64,000 bases of DNA from Cardiocondyla obscurior. Taxonomy: Eukaryota; Arthropoda; Insecta; Hymenoptera; Formicidae. Positions 45,619-58,800 of this stretch are shown piece by piece (position 1 is the first letter of the stretch; the number at the start of each line of letters is the position of its first letter). Below the pieces are notes generated by a model. That model saw only the letters and a program-made list of their open reading frames with translations, ran no database searches and was not told the origin of the DNA. The DNA is taken from contig NC_091867.1 in NCBI RefSeq assembly GCF_019399895.1, forward strand, positions 5,270,001-5,334,000. The letters run 5' to 3'. A program made the position numbers and the translations under genes.

Positions 45619-45960
45619 GTTAAGGCACTTGTTAACACTCCGATTTATTAAGAGCAAATGATCGACCGATCGCGAGTACGGCCACTGCGTTTCGGCGAGC
45701 GAGCGAGCGGCCTTTTATCGATCGGTGGGACCAGGAGATTTACGCGTGCATGCCAGCCGTGCCTCCAACGAACATATGTCATGTTATTTACGAGCCGGGC
45801 ATTACTCTCTGCCCGATTTACTATATTTTATGTTACGTGGATGGACTCGCGATTCTTTCGGATCGGACCGGACGCCAGTCACGTCGCCGAGGTGCGTGCC
45901 CGCGCAGCGATCATCACCGGCCGATACTCAGTTTAATTGCAGCGCCTTTTACGAATTACT
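45619..45960 (-). promoter_or_regulatory. CpG-rich block with a minus donor
   Basis: A CpG-rich region whose minus strand runs into a donor (TTAACGA then gtaagttt) at about 45618. This suits a minus-strand promoter and untranslated first exon. Overlapping plus frames (76-92 codons) in three phases are unrecognised and cancel as coding evidence. Confidence 0.27.
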
Positions 45961-48900
45961 ATTTAAGTAGCAATGAATGATGAAATAACCAATAAAAGTT
46001 CAACTCATTTCTTTTTCATGAAACTTTAATTATTCCGTTTTAGAGAGTATTGATTTATTTTGAAACTATCGGAGAAATGTAGGACACTCGCGTTATAATT
46101 CAGTCAAGACGATATTTAAAACAAGGTTTGAATCTTGAAATACAATATTTATTTTATACGTTGAATTCAGTATGATTATAATTGAGAAAAAGTCTCTCAT
46201 ACGTTACGCTAATTATTATAAATTTGATCTTGCAAAGTTTTCAGTATTACGCAATATGTAAAATATATAGGATTATATTTCACTGGGGCTCTGTGTGTGT
46301 GTGCGTGAATTAAAGACCATATAAAATGGATTTAATGTTCATGTTTCTAGTTTTCGTATTTGGAAGTCGTTTCTAAGCTAACAAGTACGGTTATTATTCG
46401 CGGATCGTTAAACGGAAAGTCTAGCAATTGTCGAATTTTAGAGCGACATAAGTTTCTTAGACTCGTAATCTAGAGATCTGCAAATGTTGAACTTCTCGTG
46501 ATGCATTTACACGACTCCTCACGTTTGGAGAAGTGCCTGGATCTTTTGGTCGCAAAACATCAGATATTATCTAACATGCATTACTAAAACTTGTGCTGTA
46601 GCTCGTTAGAAATTCAAGTTTCACAATTCTCGTCTTTTTCTAAATTGAGGGTTAACGTTCTAATTCGAAATTTCTCAAATGCGGGTGTTAACAATTTTTC
46701 AACGCTCGGGCTGCGTTCTTCCAGTTTCTAAGAGTTGAAACCTTAGTTTAAGAGTTATTGGGTACGCGTTGAAGCACGAAAAATGGATGCGTTCGAATTG
46801 CCGATCGTGGCACCTCTTTTGTATGGAGGCCATTAAGGATCGTTCGATCATGATCTCGATACTTTGAAGTCGAAATGGGAATCTCGGGGTGCTTAATGGT
46901 AGCCATTCGGAGGTCAGCCTCGTAGCGAGAATTTATGTCCTCATATTTCGACGAAGTGTGTCGCGTGGCGCGGTCCCTTTCGGCAACGTCACTAGCTGCC
47001 TTTCAATCAGCTGACGCGCAATTCGGACGCTTGATCCCTCGCATTTTTACTCGCTTCGAGAGGTATAATGCATCGCTCGATCTCTACCGTAAAGAAAAGC
47101 TTCTCGAGGATTTTAGGAATCAACCCATTTTTTCCAAACTTTAACATAATGCTTTTTTTAAGTGTACAAATTGACTCTTTGTTATTCTGAAATATTCTTG
47201 AAGAGATAAATTGCATGTACAATTGTACACGTTCTTATAATTTATTTTAAATGTATAAGTAAGAATTATTTTACTGCTGCCGACTACTAAATTTGAGTGG
47301 TTTAGTCTCTTAAAAGTTTAAAGAAAACCTTCGTGCAATATACAAATGTTCAATGACCCTTTTTTTTTTCCTACAAGTAATTTTCTTTTTAACGATACTA
47401 ACAATATAGGAGTTTAAAGTTGATCTCCTCTCATTTTACATTAAGCGAATTCGACGAAGGTTTACAAATCTCTGGAGCTACGAGTTCTTTGGTATTTCAG
47501 CCGGATGCATTTTCACAGCGTATAAAGTACCCAACAACTTCTCCCTAACAACAGTTTTCCCTGTCTGCGACAAGAACGGATATACAGTCGTTTGAAGTCA
47601 CGTTACACTAAATAACGCTCAGATTGCAAACTAAATAAAAGTATTTTTTGAAGCGGCGGATAAATCGAACGGCTATACTACTTAAAAGCGCGCGAAAGTT
47701 TGGCGCTTTGCGAGAACGCGATTAAAAAGCGATTTCCAATGAAAGGCAGGTCGCGAGGGGATGAGAGAGCGACGGACAGGGGGCAGAGGCGTACGACACT
47801 ATGCGGCGGTGTTTTTATTTCACGGGAAATTTAACTTTAGGACTGGCGAGTCGGGGAGAAATTGCGATGGACAGGGCGAGTTCGGTATTGGATTACGACA
47901 GAATGATTGCGCTCTTAATTAAAAGGGGTGGAGGCGGGAAGGGGTTCGACCCTGTTCGTGTTTCCGCTAAAGGGATTAACTTACTAAATCAGAGTTATGG
48001 CCTCATTGTCAGTCGCGATCATAAAGCCGATAGATGTTAACAGAAGTTTCCTCGGGTTTGTCTTCGATCCAACTTCTCTTCGGAATTGATTGATCGCCCC
48101 GTCGGTTTCCGGTATTTCATTACCATTACTTTTAATGATTGTCTGCGCGGATATTTAACGAGTCAGCATTTCGTATCGGCCTTCGCATTCTCATTTAATG
48201 TTACACGCGCCAATTTAGATTTGCAATTTTAGATTTAGTACCGCTAGTAATTATGGATATACTCTTTCTTTATCAAACTTTCTTGAAAACGGTCTTTTTG
48301 CCTCTCATCGTCGTCGATTTTTCTTTTATCGTTTTCTCTTTATTTATTTTTTTCTTTTTTTATACTTTTTTTTTATTTTTACGAAAGTTTTCACCTGCAT
48401 TATCTAACGCGTCAGTAATTAGACTGCTTTATTAACTTTTATTTTCCATTATATTAATTCGCGCAGTGCTTCCATTGTTCGTGATTTTGGATTTTAATAT
48501 GCGATTTTATTGGAAAAAATTTTAATGACTTTAAACCTCGAGAGCATCTAACTTACTAGCTGATATTGCTTGCGGGTTATGCTTTTATTAATGTTCTTAT
48601 TTATATTCATCCCCCGCGAGGCGCAGCTCATATAACGCGCAATGATGGAACGCGCCGCCCTTCTTCATCCTTGCCCTAATGAAAAGCGTATGCGTTGCGC
48701 CCTGTAACTTTCAGCGTCACGTCGTGACTCATTCCCTTCAGAAACGATTTGCTAATCTCATAAGTACTTCACGTAGAACTAAATATGTGGTAATTAATCC
48801 GTGCCAACGTTTGTTGTAATACATAGATGTTCTTAATGAATTCGTTTCTAACAATTAACGATTAATATTTTTAACCAAATAATTAAAATGTGTGCAGTAT

Positions 48901-51750
48901 TATATAATTTTGTATGCGCTTATGTTAACAATGTTTAAAAGAACCCTACCATAAAGAATAAGTAAGACCGGTGAGATAACAAGCGTATAAAAAAAAATGC
49001 AAATTTTTGACACGATAGAATGTCGTAACGTGCCAAAGAAAGAGAGAGAGAGAGAGAGAGAAAAAAAAATTTGATGCGCAGTTCAAGTGAACCTTGTTTC
49101 AACCTTACTTTCGTTCTGTGTCTTACCCGTTCCCGTTAGTCGAGAGGCATTCCCCTTGGGATACGATTGAGCTAGCCAAGGGATCGATTGAAGCCTTGAT
49201 TCGAAAATCCAATCGGTACAAATAAACGAGAAATTGACCCTTTATCACCTTCCGTGCCACAGCACACATAAACCTATCTTTTCCGTTAAAAGAAACGTTA
49301 ATAAAAGTTTCTTTTTAGATTAAGCCACACGTGTTACATTAAAAAAAAAACTTTTATTTTTATTCTTTAAATTCGTAATTAAATCTAGATGAATAAATCG
49401 AAGTAAGCTATTTTTTTTTGTTAGTAGCATATAACCTAATAGTTAATGGTGTATGTGCATATAATTTTCATTAATTTATTTCTCGCAATTTTTCTCGTTT
49501 TATTAAAGGAACGACTGTGAAACAAAAATTCAAAATCCAATTGTATTTTTTACTTCGTATACATGATATTATCTGCTACGATGTATATGTAAGGACTATA
49601 AGTATGTCCAAGTTTGTGTTAGAATATTCCACGCCCGTCCTCCCATAAATATTTAATAATGGCGTACCGAGGCAAAAAATCTCAGACACTTATGATTCGT
49701 AAAATTCGCGAATACTTTCTTCGTGAGTAAATAATTCCGTATCGGCTGCGGCGCCTGCCATGTAAACTTTATGTTCCTCCCTCGACGGCCATGTTGTCGG
49801 ACACGTAAAATCCGTTGCTTTGTGTTCCCTCGCTACCCCGGGATTTCCACAGGAAATAAGGAAACGAAATTCGCATTGTTTGTTGACTTTATATTTTGCG
49901 ATAAAGCGCAGTGAATCGCGGTGGATAATATGCCGGAAGATTAACGGAGATTATTAATGATCCAATGATTCAAAAATAAACACGAGAAAATAACGGCAAC
50001 TTTCAATCTGTTTTACGTGCTTTGTGTCGAAAATATAAAAAAAAAAAATATTTTGTTCTTCAATTAATACTATTTGTTTAAAAAGATATCAAAGTAATAC
50101 GATATTAAAGAAGTTTTATTACGAAAGAATTAATATAAGTTGGTTGTTTTGCTAAGAATTAGCGGGGAAACATTTTGATAGATATTATTAACTTGATTAG
50201 AGTTGATTTAATAAGGATCAATATAAATTATCCGATGACAGTGTAAAGAGCCTAAATTAAATTTGTGCTGAAATTACGCTGCAAAGCTCCTGCTTGATTT
50301 GTTTGCAACTTTTCGCGCGATCGACGATAACGACGTTTGAGCAAACAACAAAGCGCGCGCGTTGTAACAGCGGAACTTTCGAATTAATATGACGCGCCGC
50401 TAATTTGTTAACAACAACGGGATAATGCTTAATAGACTTTGCCTTGTTATTTGCTAGATGAGTAAAGCCGATGCTTGTAATTAACTTTAATTAATTTTAT
50501 TTAGCATATTCAACTAATTTTAAGTAACTACGTACAATTGTTTTGAAGAACATAGTTTGCAATATCTGGATAAATAATTATATGAAACAATCAAACATTT
50601 CATTAATTATAAAATTAAAACGGAGAATTATTGTAAATCATTTTTCAACGCAATCTAATTTATTATATTAATTAAGATTTATTTAGATCAATTATTTACT
50701 CTATTGGAGAAGGTATTCTATTGTTACTTGTTTTATTTTTCCGATTACAGTTTAAGTCATAGGTAGCGCATATTATATCGCGCGGTCGTACATTTTCCGC
50801 GATAAGTCTCTTTTCAACAATAGGAACATTATTGCGTTGCGGCAGATAATTACGAGAAATAATGGTAGCGCCTTCGTGGTACATTTATTAGATTAAGATC
50901 TGACCTCCGCGCCCAAGAAATTATGGCGGGGATCAAGCCACCGGATTATTAAGCGAACAGTTTCGGAGCACCCGGTATATAACTTCGCGTTGTGCATTTC
51001 TCAAAGGTCCGTAATTCCATTGTTGTTGCGAATTATTAAAAAATAAATATGTAATTATAATTTAAAATTTAAATAAGTTTTTTTTTGTTCTTATGCACTT
51101 TTTGATTAATATAATGTGATCCAATTTCACGAATATAAAAAACATTTATTACAAGATTTAAAAAAGAAAAAAAAACGTTTTGATAATAATGTTATTCTGA
51201 ATATAGTTATTTTTTATAAAATAATATAATTTGACCCACGCACATACATATAGTACTATACTTTGATTTTCTGTAGTAACTTATAATAAAATATACAATA
51301 TGTAAATTCATGCATCTTTACGGTAATAATAATTATATAATTATTATTAATAATGGTAATTATAAAATGCATGCGTAGTAAACCTGTTAATCATGCATTA
51401 TATTATTTAATTATCTTTTTCTATTTTATTGATAATGATAATTAGCCGCTATTATTAGCAACAATTCGCGTTTTTATTGCATGTTAAATTGGTACATGTA
51501 TAATGATTACATATTCATTTCCGTCATGACTGATTAATAATTAACATGTAACAATATGAAAATAATCAATGATTTACATACATAATGATACACGAATAAT
51601 CTTAAAATGTGCAGTTATTTAAATGCAACAAAATGAGCCTCACTAAAATTAATCTATCTCTATCACATATTGTCAGTAATTATTCGAAAGTCTCTTTAGG
51701 CTTAAAACGAGATCTTTGGGTGAGCCATGAAGATAATCGTATCCGATAAG
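45961..51750. other. Mostly AT-rich non-coding block
   Basis: No supportable gene. Moderately complex stretches lie at 46730-47100 and 47700-48060, with small frames (69-79 codons). An acceptor (tctttggtatttcag) lies near 47502 without a clear donor. A minus donor (AACGG then gtaagaca) near 49110 has about 100 bp of balanced sequence behind it but no acceptor. A (AG)n tract is annotated separately. Confidence 0.45.
49039..49069. repeat. AG microsatellite with A-run
   Basis: About eleven AG units followed by a run of A. Confidence 0.9.
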
Positions 51751-51752
51751 CT

Positions 51753-51908
51753 CGCAGCCTTGTGCTGCGGAAGTTGGAATTATCGCGCGACGATTTGGCA
51801 CCCAACGAGAAAATTAGAAGGAAAAGTGCACTTTTCCTTCGAAGTTTCATTATTTTCACCGTGGATTAAAACTTTATCGCTTACGCGCGAATGAATTTTC
51901 ATTCGCGC
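51753..51908. other. Three compact palindromes in 156 bp
   Basis: CGCAGC/GCTGCG with a 5-base loop at 51753-51769; a perfect 24-bp palindrome with arm GAAGGAAAAGTG at 51817-51840; and GCGCGAATGAA/TTCATTCGCGC with a 2-base centre at 51885-51908. The sequence between them is non-repetitive. Perfect 22-24 bp symmetry twice within 70 bp is unusual. The reason is unknown. Confidence 0.75.
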
Positions 51909-54744
51909 AAGTTTGCATTCACTCTTCAAGAATTTTTATTTGACGCCTTTGGCTACGTATCGATCAATTTACATTTGATTTTTACAATATAAAGTCAATA
52001 TTTCTCAACAAATTATTTTTATATAGAATTACTCGAAAGAACTCGTTAAAACAATATATTGATCTATTTATATTGTAATACTCCTAATCAATTTTTATTA
52101 ACGAAGAGAAAAAGTAATAATGATATCTGAGTTCCGGATATACTTTTCGTTTTCTTCAAAAATATTATAAATTACAAAAAAATTAATTTTAATGTGATAG
52201 ATATTAGTGTTTATAATACATTGTTACGAACTGCTTAAAAAGTTTTTATTTTTTTATTTTATCAGTTTTAAAGTAACATGTATGTATATGCGTGGGTGCA
52301 CTAAAATTATAAGAATATAATAAATAAACATCAAACACTCATAAAAATAAAAAAAAAGCGCATACTGCTTAAAATATCTGATTTTTTAAATAATTAATAC
52401 GTACAACATTGGACATATATGATTCGATATTTTATATATGACAACGTTTTATTAATTATTAAAAGTTCTCGTATTTTAAAATGAATACGTAAAGCTAACA
52501 TATAAAAACACATAAATACATAAAGAGAGAATTTTTCTTTATTTATATATCATGTTAACAATTTTAATTAATATCGTCTGGGATGCCGGTTGTTCTAGAT
52601 TACTCAAGTTACATAATGATTTATTTATAGTACGCCGTAAGAATCGCGTATCGGGAAAACATATATAAATTGCATTTACATATACTTTGCTGAATTCCTA
52701 TTTTCGCCACGTTTTCCTGACAGTTTATCGCGCACGAAAGGATTAAAAACGGGTATATCCGGACATGATTTGTTATTCTGTTTCACCGTTACCTTCTCCG
52801 CTACATTTTGGCGTTATGTCATGAAAATGCAAATATTGTTGCGCCATGGAAACCTAAACGCTATTCTCTTTGAACGAACGAGCCATCCGCCAAGGATTAG
52901 TCGGTTGGAAGGAGGAAGATAAATGTAAGATTCGCATGTGATACTTTGGAAGCGTTCATTACGTGACAGAGCTAGAATAGTTGTACCGGGTGGTTCTTAG
53001 GGGGAAAAAAAAGTAAAATTAATCAAAATTTGCTCTTTAATATTATTAGTAGTTGTTCCATCGTATTGATAATTGTGTATTGTAAGATTATTTATCTAAT
53101 AATTAAGAAAGTGCTATAAGATGTAAGATCTTAAAAGTACCATGGCACAAATTACTCAGTTTTTTTATTATTATTTAGTTTCTCAATTATATGATTTTTT
53201 TATCTCTCAATTACCATCGGAACAAACACGTACGTAACGATCTACGAATAAAAGTTTTTTCTTATCGTCGCGATCAGATATATTGGCTTCCGGTTTGTGT
53301 TACGTGCGATCTGAGACCTCATATAGTAGGCGTGTCGCGTAATTAAGCCGCTTGAGATTTGCATACGATCCGCCTTGTAAACGCGCGTGAAGAAGAACCA
53401 TCCCATCGCTAAATGTGGGTGGAAGGATTGCTTGAGGCTTGCCCCCCGGTCTGGCGAGAGCGTTCTGACGCAAATAGATACTGCTTTTTGCATGCGTTTT
53501 ATCCAAACGCGATCTAAGACGCTTGTGTCTGAATTGCAAATACTTGAAATTGAAGAAATCCTTTCTATTACTAACACGGAAAAATAGAAAGGCAAAGAAA
53601 CAGTAGCAAAAAAGTAACATTAAATTTTACTCCTTTACTCTTTCAATAATTTGTCAATTTTGTAAAATCTAATTAAGAATATTTTATAAAAGTGTTAAAT
53701 AAAGAATCGAGACAAGAAGCAGATATCTTATCGCATAAAATAAAGTTAAGAGAAAGTGAGTAATACGAAGTTTGAATATAGATTGAGAAAAAAGACAAAA
53801 TATAAAATATTTCACTTAAAGTATTCGGTATTATTTGATCCCTTAAGTTTCTTACTCTCTTCCATCGAGCCTTTCCCCCTCCCTCTCTTTCTCTCTCTCT
53901 CTGTTTGCCTTTATTGTTCTGTGTTTAACAAGTATAATCACGAATGTTTGCGAACTGAGGTGTCTCTGCGCTGCCATAAAAATAAATGCAATTGTAACGC
54001 GAATCGTCGATACGATTGCATACGCATTGCATTTAATATTTCGCGGGAAACTCGATAGCTCGGTGAACCCGCGATTGCAATCTCGCGGTTCGATTAAAAT
54101 GGACGCGTAACCTTTTTATCAAAATCGCGAATCTCTTTCTCGTTTTCTCTTTTTTTCTCACTTTGCAATCCCGCGTGGTATTACGTTTGCTTTATAACGG
54201 TCAAAAATATCAACGCGTTTACAAATACAAGGCTGTTTGCCGAAGCGAAAATTGACTAACGCAACGCAAACCTGCGCTTGTTGTGAACAATGTCAATTGC
54301 AATGTCTAACAAGCGTAAAATAAAGCTGGGCGATACTACGCGGTTTCGCAAGATGTGTTTGTAGTAGCTTTTACGTAAAGAGTTGAGACATTAAAATTAT
54401 GGCAAGTTTATAATTAAATTTGTTCTTTTTTTATTTTTTAAATATTTTTTAAATCAGAGTACCGATTATTATTTTTCTGTTACAAATTCTAGTTAAAATT
54501 AAGTTCTAAAAATTTTGAATGTTTCTGACAAATTGCATATTTTATATAGTTTCGAGCAATGAACGATTTACTGCAATTGTGGTATTACATCCAACGCATA
54601 TTTTATTTTGTAATCTTAATTAATATCTACATTCTATGATTCTTTTCAATAACTTCGCAACGGAACAACAATACAAGCGCCACAAAAGAAGTGCAGATAC
54701 CATAAAGAGTAAACGATTCCATGGAATAATAGAAACGTCTGTCT
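51909..54744. other. AT-rich non-coding block
   Basis: No supportable gene. The stretch 53240-53600 has overlapping frames of 66-117 codons on both strands without recognisable content. A C/T tract lies at 53870-53905. Confidence 0.5.
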
Positions 54745-54784
54745 TTTATTACTTGAAATCTAATTTATGAAACGACATAACGGT
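54745..54784 (-). CDS. Candidate terminal exon with poly-A signal
   Basis: Minus acceptor aaaatttttcttcag ends at 54785. The exon then reads TVMSFHKLDFK and a TAA stop (54751-54749), and an AATAAA (54750-54745) overlaps the stop. Strong acceptor, short tail and poly-A signal together resemble a last exon, but AATAAA is common in AT-rich DNA and no upstream exon is known. Confidence 0.2.
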
Positions 54785-55691
54785 CTGAAGAAAAATTTTA
54801 ATGGAAAAGTGGAATTTTAAATAAATAAAAACAGTATTTGACGACTACGTGTAATATCGTTGTCGTCTAGTGTTGCTGTTATATCGTAATAACGATGATG
54901 TTATATATATAAGTAGGTTTAAGTGTCATTAAATCGAGAATCATATGGAGAAAAATCGATCGTCGACGTATACTGCGATGTTGCATCACCATGAGTTTTT
55001 CACGTTTCGTCTTCATCGGCTAAAGTGCACCGTACTTTATTTTATCCAACGCTATATACCGCCGACTTATGGACATGTAATGCAAGACAACCCTCCCGAC
55101 CTCTCACTAAAAATGCGCTGTAAAGCCGCGCAAAAACTCACCCCGTAACTGCATCGATACGCCAAGTGCATCGAAAGTGCACTCATGTGATATAAGTGCC
55201 TACGCGTTTATTTTTTTTAATAACGTGTAGTGCATCGTGCTGAGTAGGGAACCGAAGTTATTGGAATAATCGAATTGTTCGCGCGAACTGCGCCATGATC
55301 CATAAAAGACAAATCAAATTTCGCAGTAAGAACTTGATTCACGGTTATTCAATTTTGATACAAATTCTTTACCTCTGGCATTTGAGATCTATCGTTTTCA
55401 AACTAGCTGCTAATTCTTTTTCTTACAAAAACATCAATTGATTTTATTTTCTCATACCTTTTGAAACGTCTCTAAACGTTTTTTAAAATCAACGAGTTTT
55501 TTCATTTAATGTCGTATTATTTAGTAGAATTATTTTTTAACGGTGATATATGTATATATATAAAAAAAGAAACATTTTAGATTGCGTTAAATTTGTTTAC
55601 TATGTAATTAAATTTATGTATATACATATAAAATTTTTTTTTTTAATTTATATACGTTATTTATAATGAATAATTTGCATTTTTGTTTCAG

Positions 55692-55812
55692 ATCACGGTA
55701 AGTGTGTAATGCTAGCAGCGTGCAACGCAATTAAGCGAAACCATTCGCGAGAACGAGCGACTGCAAGGTAAAATTAGCTCGAAATTTAGCTTGTGCATAA
55801 GCAAGAAGACAC
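55692..55812 (+). other. Candidate exon with three stacked donors
   Basis: A good acceptor (gcatttttgtttcag) ends at 55691. Donors follow after 6 nt (ATCACG|gtaagtgt), 76 nt (GCAAG|gtaaaatt) and 121 nt (GACAC|gtaagtgc). The two outer donors are near consensus. The 76-nt version contains a UTR-like gaaaccattcgcgagaacg. Alternative donor use, or a micro-exon, is possible. All phases of the longest version contain stops or are short, so an untranslated exon is more likely. Confidence 0.32.
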
Positions 55813-58800
55813 GTAAGTGCCAAGAGTATGTTTAATATCTGAGTAATGGACGCTTTTACAAGTTCTTAATGCGTCAAAGTGCGTGCACGATACGGAACGG
55901 GACGTCCGGAATTTTATTTATCCCTCAGATCCGCGCGCGTATTTAATTACTTTTCTTCTAATAATTTTTATCCTGCATTTCTCCGCTACATTTTCATTAT
56001 ATAAATACTGTGTAATTTCGTGTTTTACGCTATCTTTTTTTTATTGCATTTAACGGAAAAATTTAATTAATTTACGATCTTTTATTTTGTTAAAAAAAAA
56101 TTTGTCGTAAATATTTTATAGTCGGTATTTCCCACTCGTACATTTTATTCTTAATATTTATAATGGGTGCTTCATTATGGATTTCGTATACACACGCATA
56201 CATATAAATACTTTTTTGTACGTTCTATATTTTTTAAATTTTGTCTTGCCGACGTATAGCAAATTCTAATTGATCCAGTTTTTCTTTTTTCTCTTTTGAT
56301 TTCTTTTTCCTCATTTAACATTATATCAATGAGTTATGTAATATTTTCTTTAATTGCATAATATGTAATGACAAAGGTATAATCAGTGTTCTCAAATACG
56401 ATATGAAACAGAAAGACGTACTTTGAACGCGACTTTGGTCCGACTTACAAAACACCGAGAATAGGTTGTCGTGAGTTAATTTAAAGTCTGTGCTTATTAC
56501 GTACTTCGTTGTAATTAACTTGTCTAATTATACGACGAAATCCTTCAGTTTCCACGATGGTGTGAAGTTTAACGCATGAAGCCATTAAGAAATTGCTCTA
56601 CGACTCTTATTTTCCACTTCGTTAAAGCAAAAGCTATTTTTACCTATGCGTCAAGTTCGAGGGCATGCGATTATTTTAAGCAATATTCTTCATTACATAC
56701 GTGTAATGTTTCTTTCATCTTAAATATTTTTTATTTTAATGAAAATTTTTCATATTTTATTTTAGAAATACAACATTGTACTATAAGTACAATATTGTAA
56801 TAATTGATATTTTCGTGAAATAATATTTAACTTGTTATTCAAATGTCTATATTTAACATAAATGGAATAAGATTAATTTAAAAATTACGGATAAAATTAT
56901 TACAATCTTAGGTATTGATTCTACCGCAATTTAAAATAAATGGCTTAAATCTCTAAGTTTCTTCAACAATTATTAAATAAATCCGAGATGATAGGGTTTT
57001 GCCGGGTAATGACTTTCCGGTAAATTAGAATCGATAAACTATCGATATAGCACTTCCGGAATCCGCTAACGATCTTTTTGCTGACGGGAAGTGTTCACCG
57101 CAAAAACGCGATCGCCATCGCGTCGTATTGAAAGTTTAATTATGCGAGCGAGATGAAAAATCGTCAGGCAACTGCAGCGAGATACTGCGACCGCGCGAAA
57201 CTATCCAATGCTTTAGCGACGCGGTACAACGTAATGCAACATGCGATATAGTACCCATATTGATTATAATCAGTCTAGTTCCTTTTAACTGCACTTGCAT
57301 AACTGTATTTCTAACAGTGTTTCTTTTCACCCGCGTGTGAATACACCCGAAAATCAATTTAAACTTTAGCCGTCCAAATTTTAATCTTTATTCCTGAGAA
57401 ATATCTCAATCCGTGAAGAAACGGTATATAAAAACAAATAATATTTCTAAATCGTTATTTTAACGACGCTCGATAAAAACGGAGTAACGGGGTAATTAAA
57501 AATATTAATGTCCCTATTAATCTAATTTTCATTACTAATTGAGAAAATATTGTTCCATTTGAAATGTACGATTCCCCGTATTCAATTTCCCTTCGTAAAA
57601 TTCGAAAGCGATTCGAAATCTACTCGCCGCTCTTCCTTGAACTTAAATCAACATCATCAGACACGGTTAGATCGATGTAATTGCAGGTGCTGCGATTTAA
57701 TGGTCCACTCTTCGACCTGCCTCTCCTTCCTCCGCCTTTCGGGCTCCCTTCTTCGTTTCCGCTTTAACTCGATAAAACCTGCTTTGCAGCTCGCAACGCC
57801 AGCCAGCCGGCGCTTCCTCACGAAAATTGAGAGTGCAATTTGTAAGCTACCTCACTTCCCTACCTTTCCCCTCCCCTGATATTAACCCCGATCGATGTAG
57901 CGAGCCACCCTTTCGCTATGTTTTCCCTCGGCGTGTTGCAATGTTTCGCGTTCGAATAATGACGGTATGCCGTCTTCGTGCAGAGATTTCGTGCGGAAAG
58001 AGGCGGAAATTCATGGATTTGTGAAATTTTTAACCAACCGTTTGGATTACATCGCCGTACGGGTTGTTTCAAAGGTTAACATTAGCCGGCAAGAATCTCT
58101 TGAACTTTTAGCGAGTGAAAATTACCTCTCAGAGTGCACATGATTCATTTACAAACATATTATATGTATGTATACATATACCGTTTGTCTGTTTTTTTAG
58201 AGTGATTTTAGACAGAAAGAAACAAAACGAAAATTCACATCTAAATGAATTTAAGGGACTTCAATTGTTTAATTACAAATTTTATACGGGAGGGTTTGAA
58301 AATTAAGTATAAAATAATTCTCGGTTTATTTCAAATATTATTACGTGAACAATAAAATTTTACAAAAACGTTTCTGAAAACATGTACTGCAACAAGAGAC
58401 AATTAGTTCAAAAACTTCTCGAGTAATTTCGTGTATTTTCGAGCGGACATTCGACGAACATTCGATATATTCGAGCATTCAATTGAATGCGAATGGACGT
58501 GCAGAGATTGGCGATGGTTGTACATCCCCCCCTCCCCTCTAAACCCCCTTCGTTCCTTCGTGTAAAATCGTTGGCTCAGATGATGTATTTTTTTATAATT
58601 TTATTGACGGTCCGTTATTGCACATATTTATCCATATATATCGCAAACGTATAGCCAGTGTAGTTAGCAAATCTTTCGTTTGTCCGAAATTTTACATTGA
58701 TACGGATTTGACGGATTTGCGTAAAATTCAAACAACGCTATGTCGCTTTTTTTGGCACAATCGGGATTATATCGAGAGATTCTCAACTGATTGCCGCGCT

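Noticed and set aside
54080..54110. tRNA-like ggttcgatt phrase
   Set aside because: No cloverleaf arms or A-box could be arranged around it.
58201..58310. Exon after a very strong acceptor at 58200
   Set aside because: No donor follows, all phases are AT-rich and short, and no clear poly-A context sets a terminal exon.
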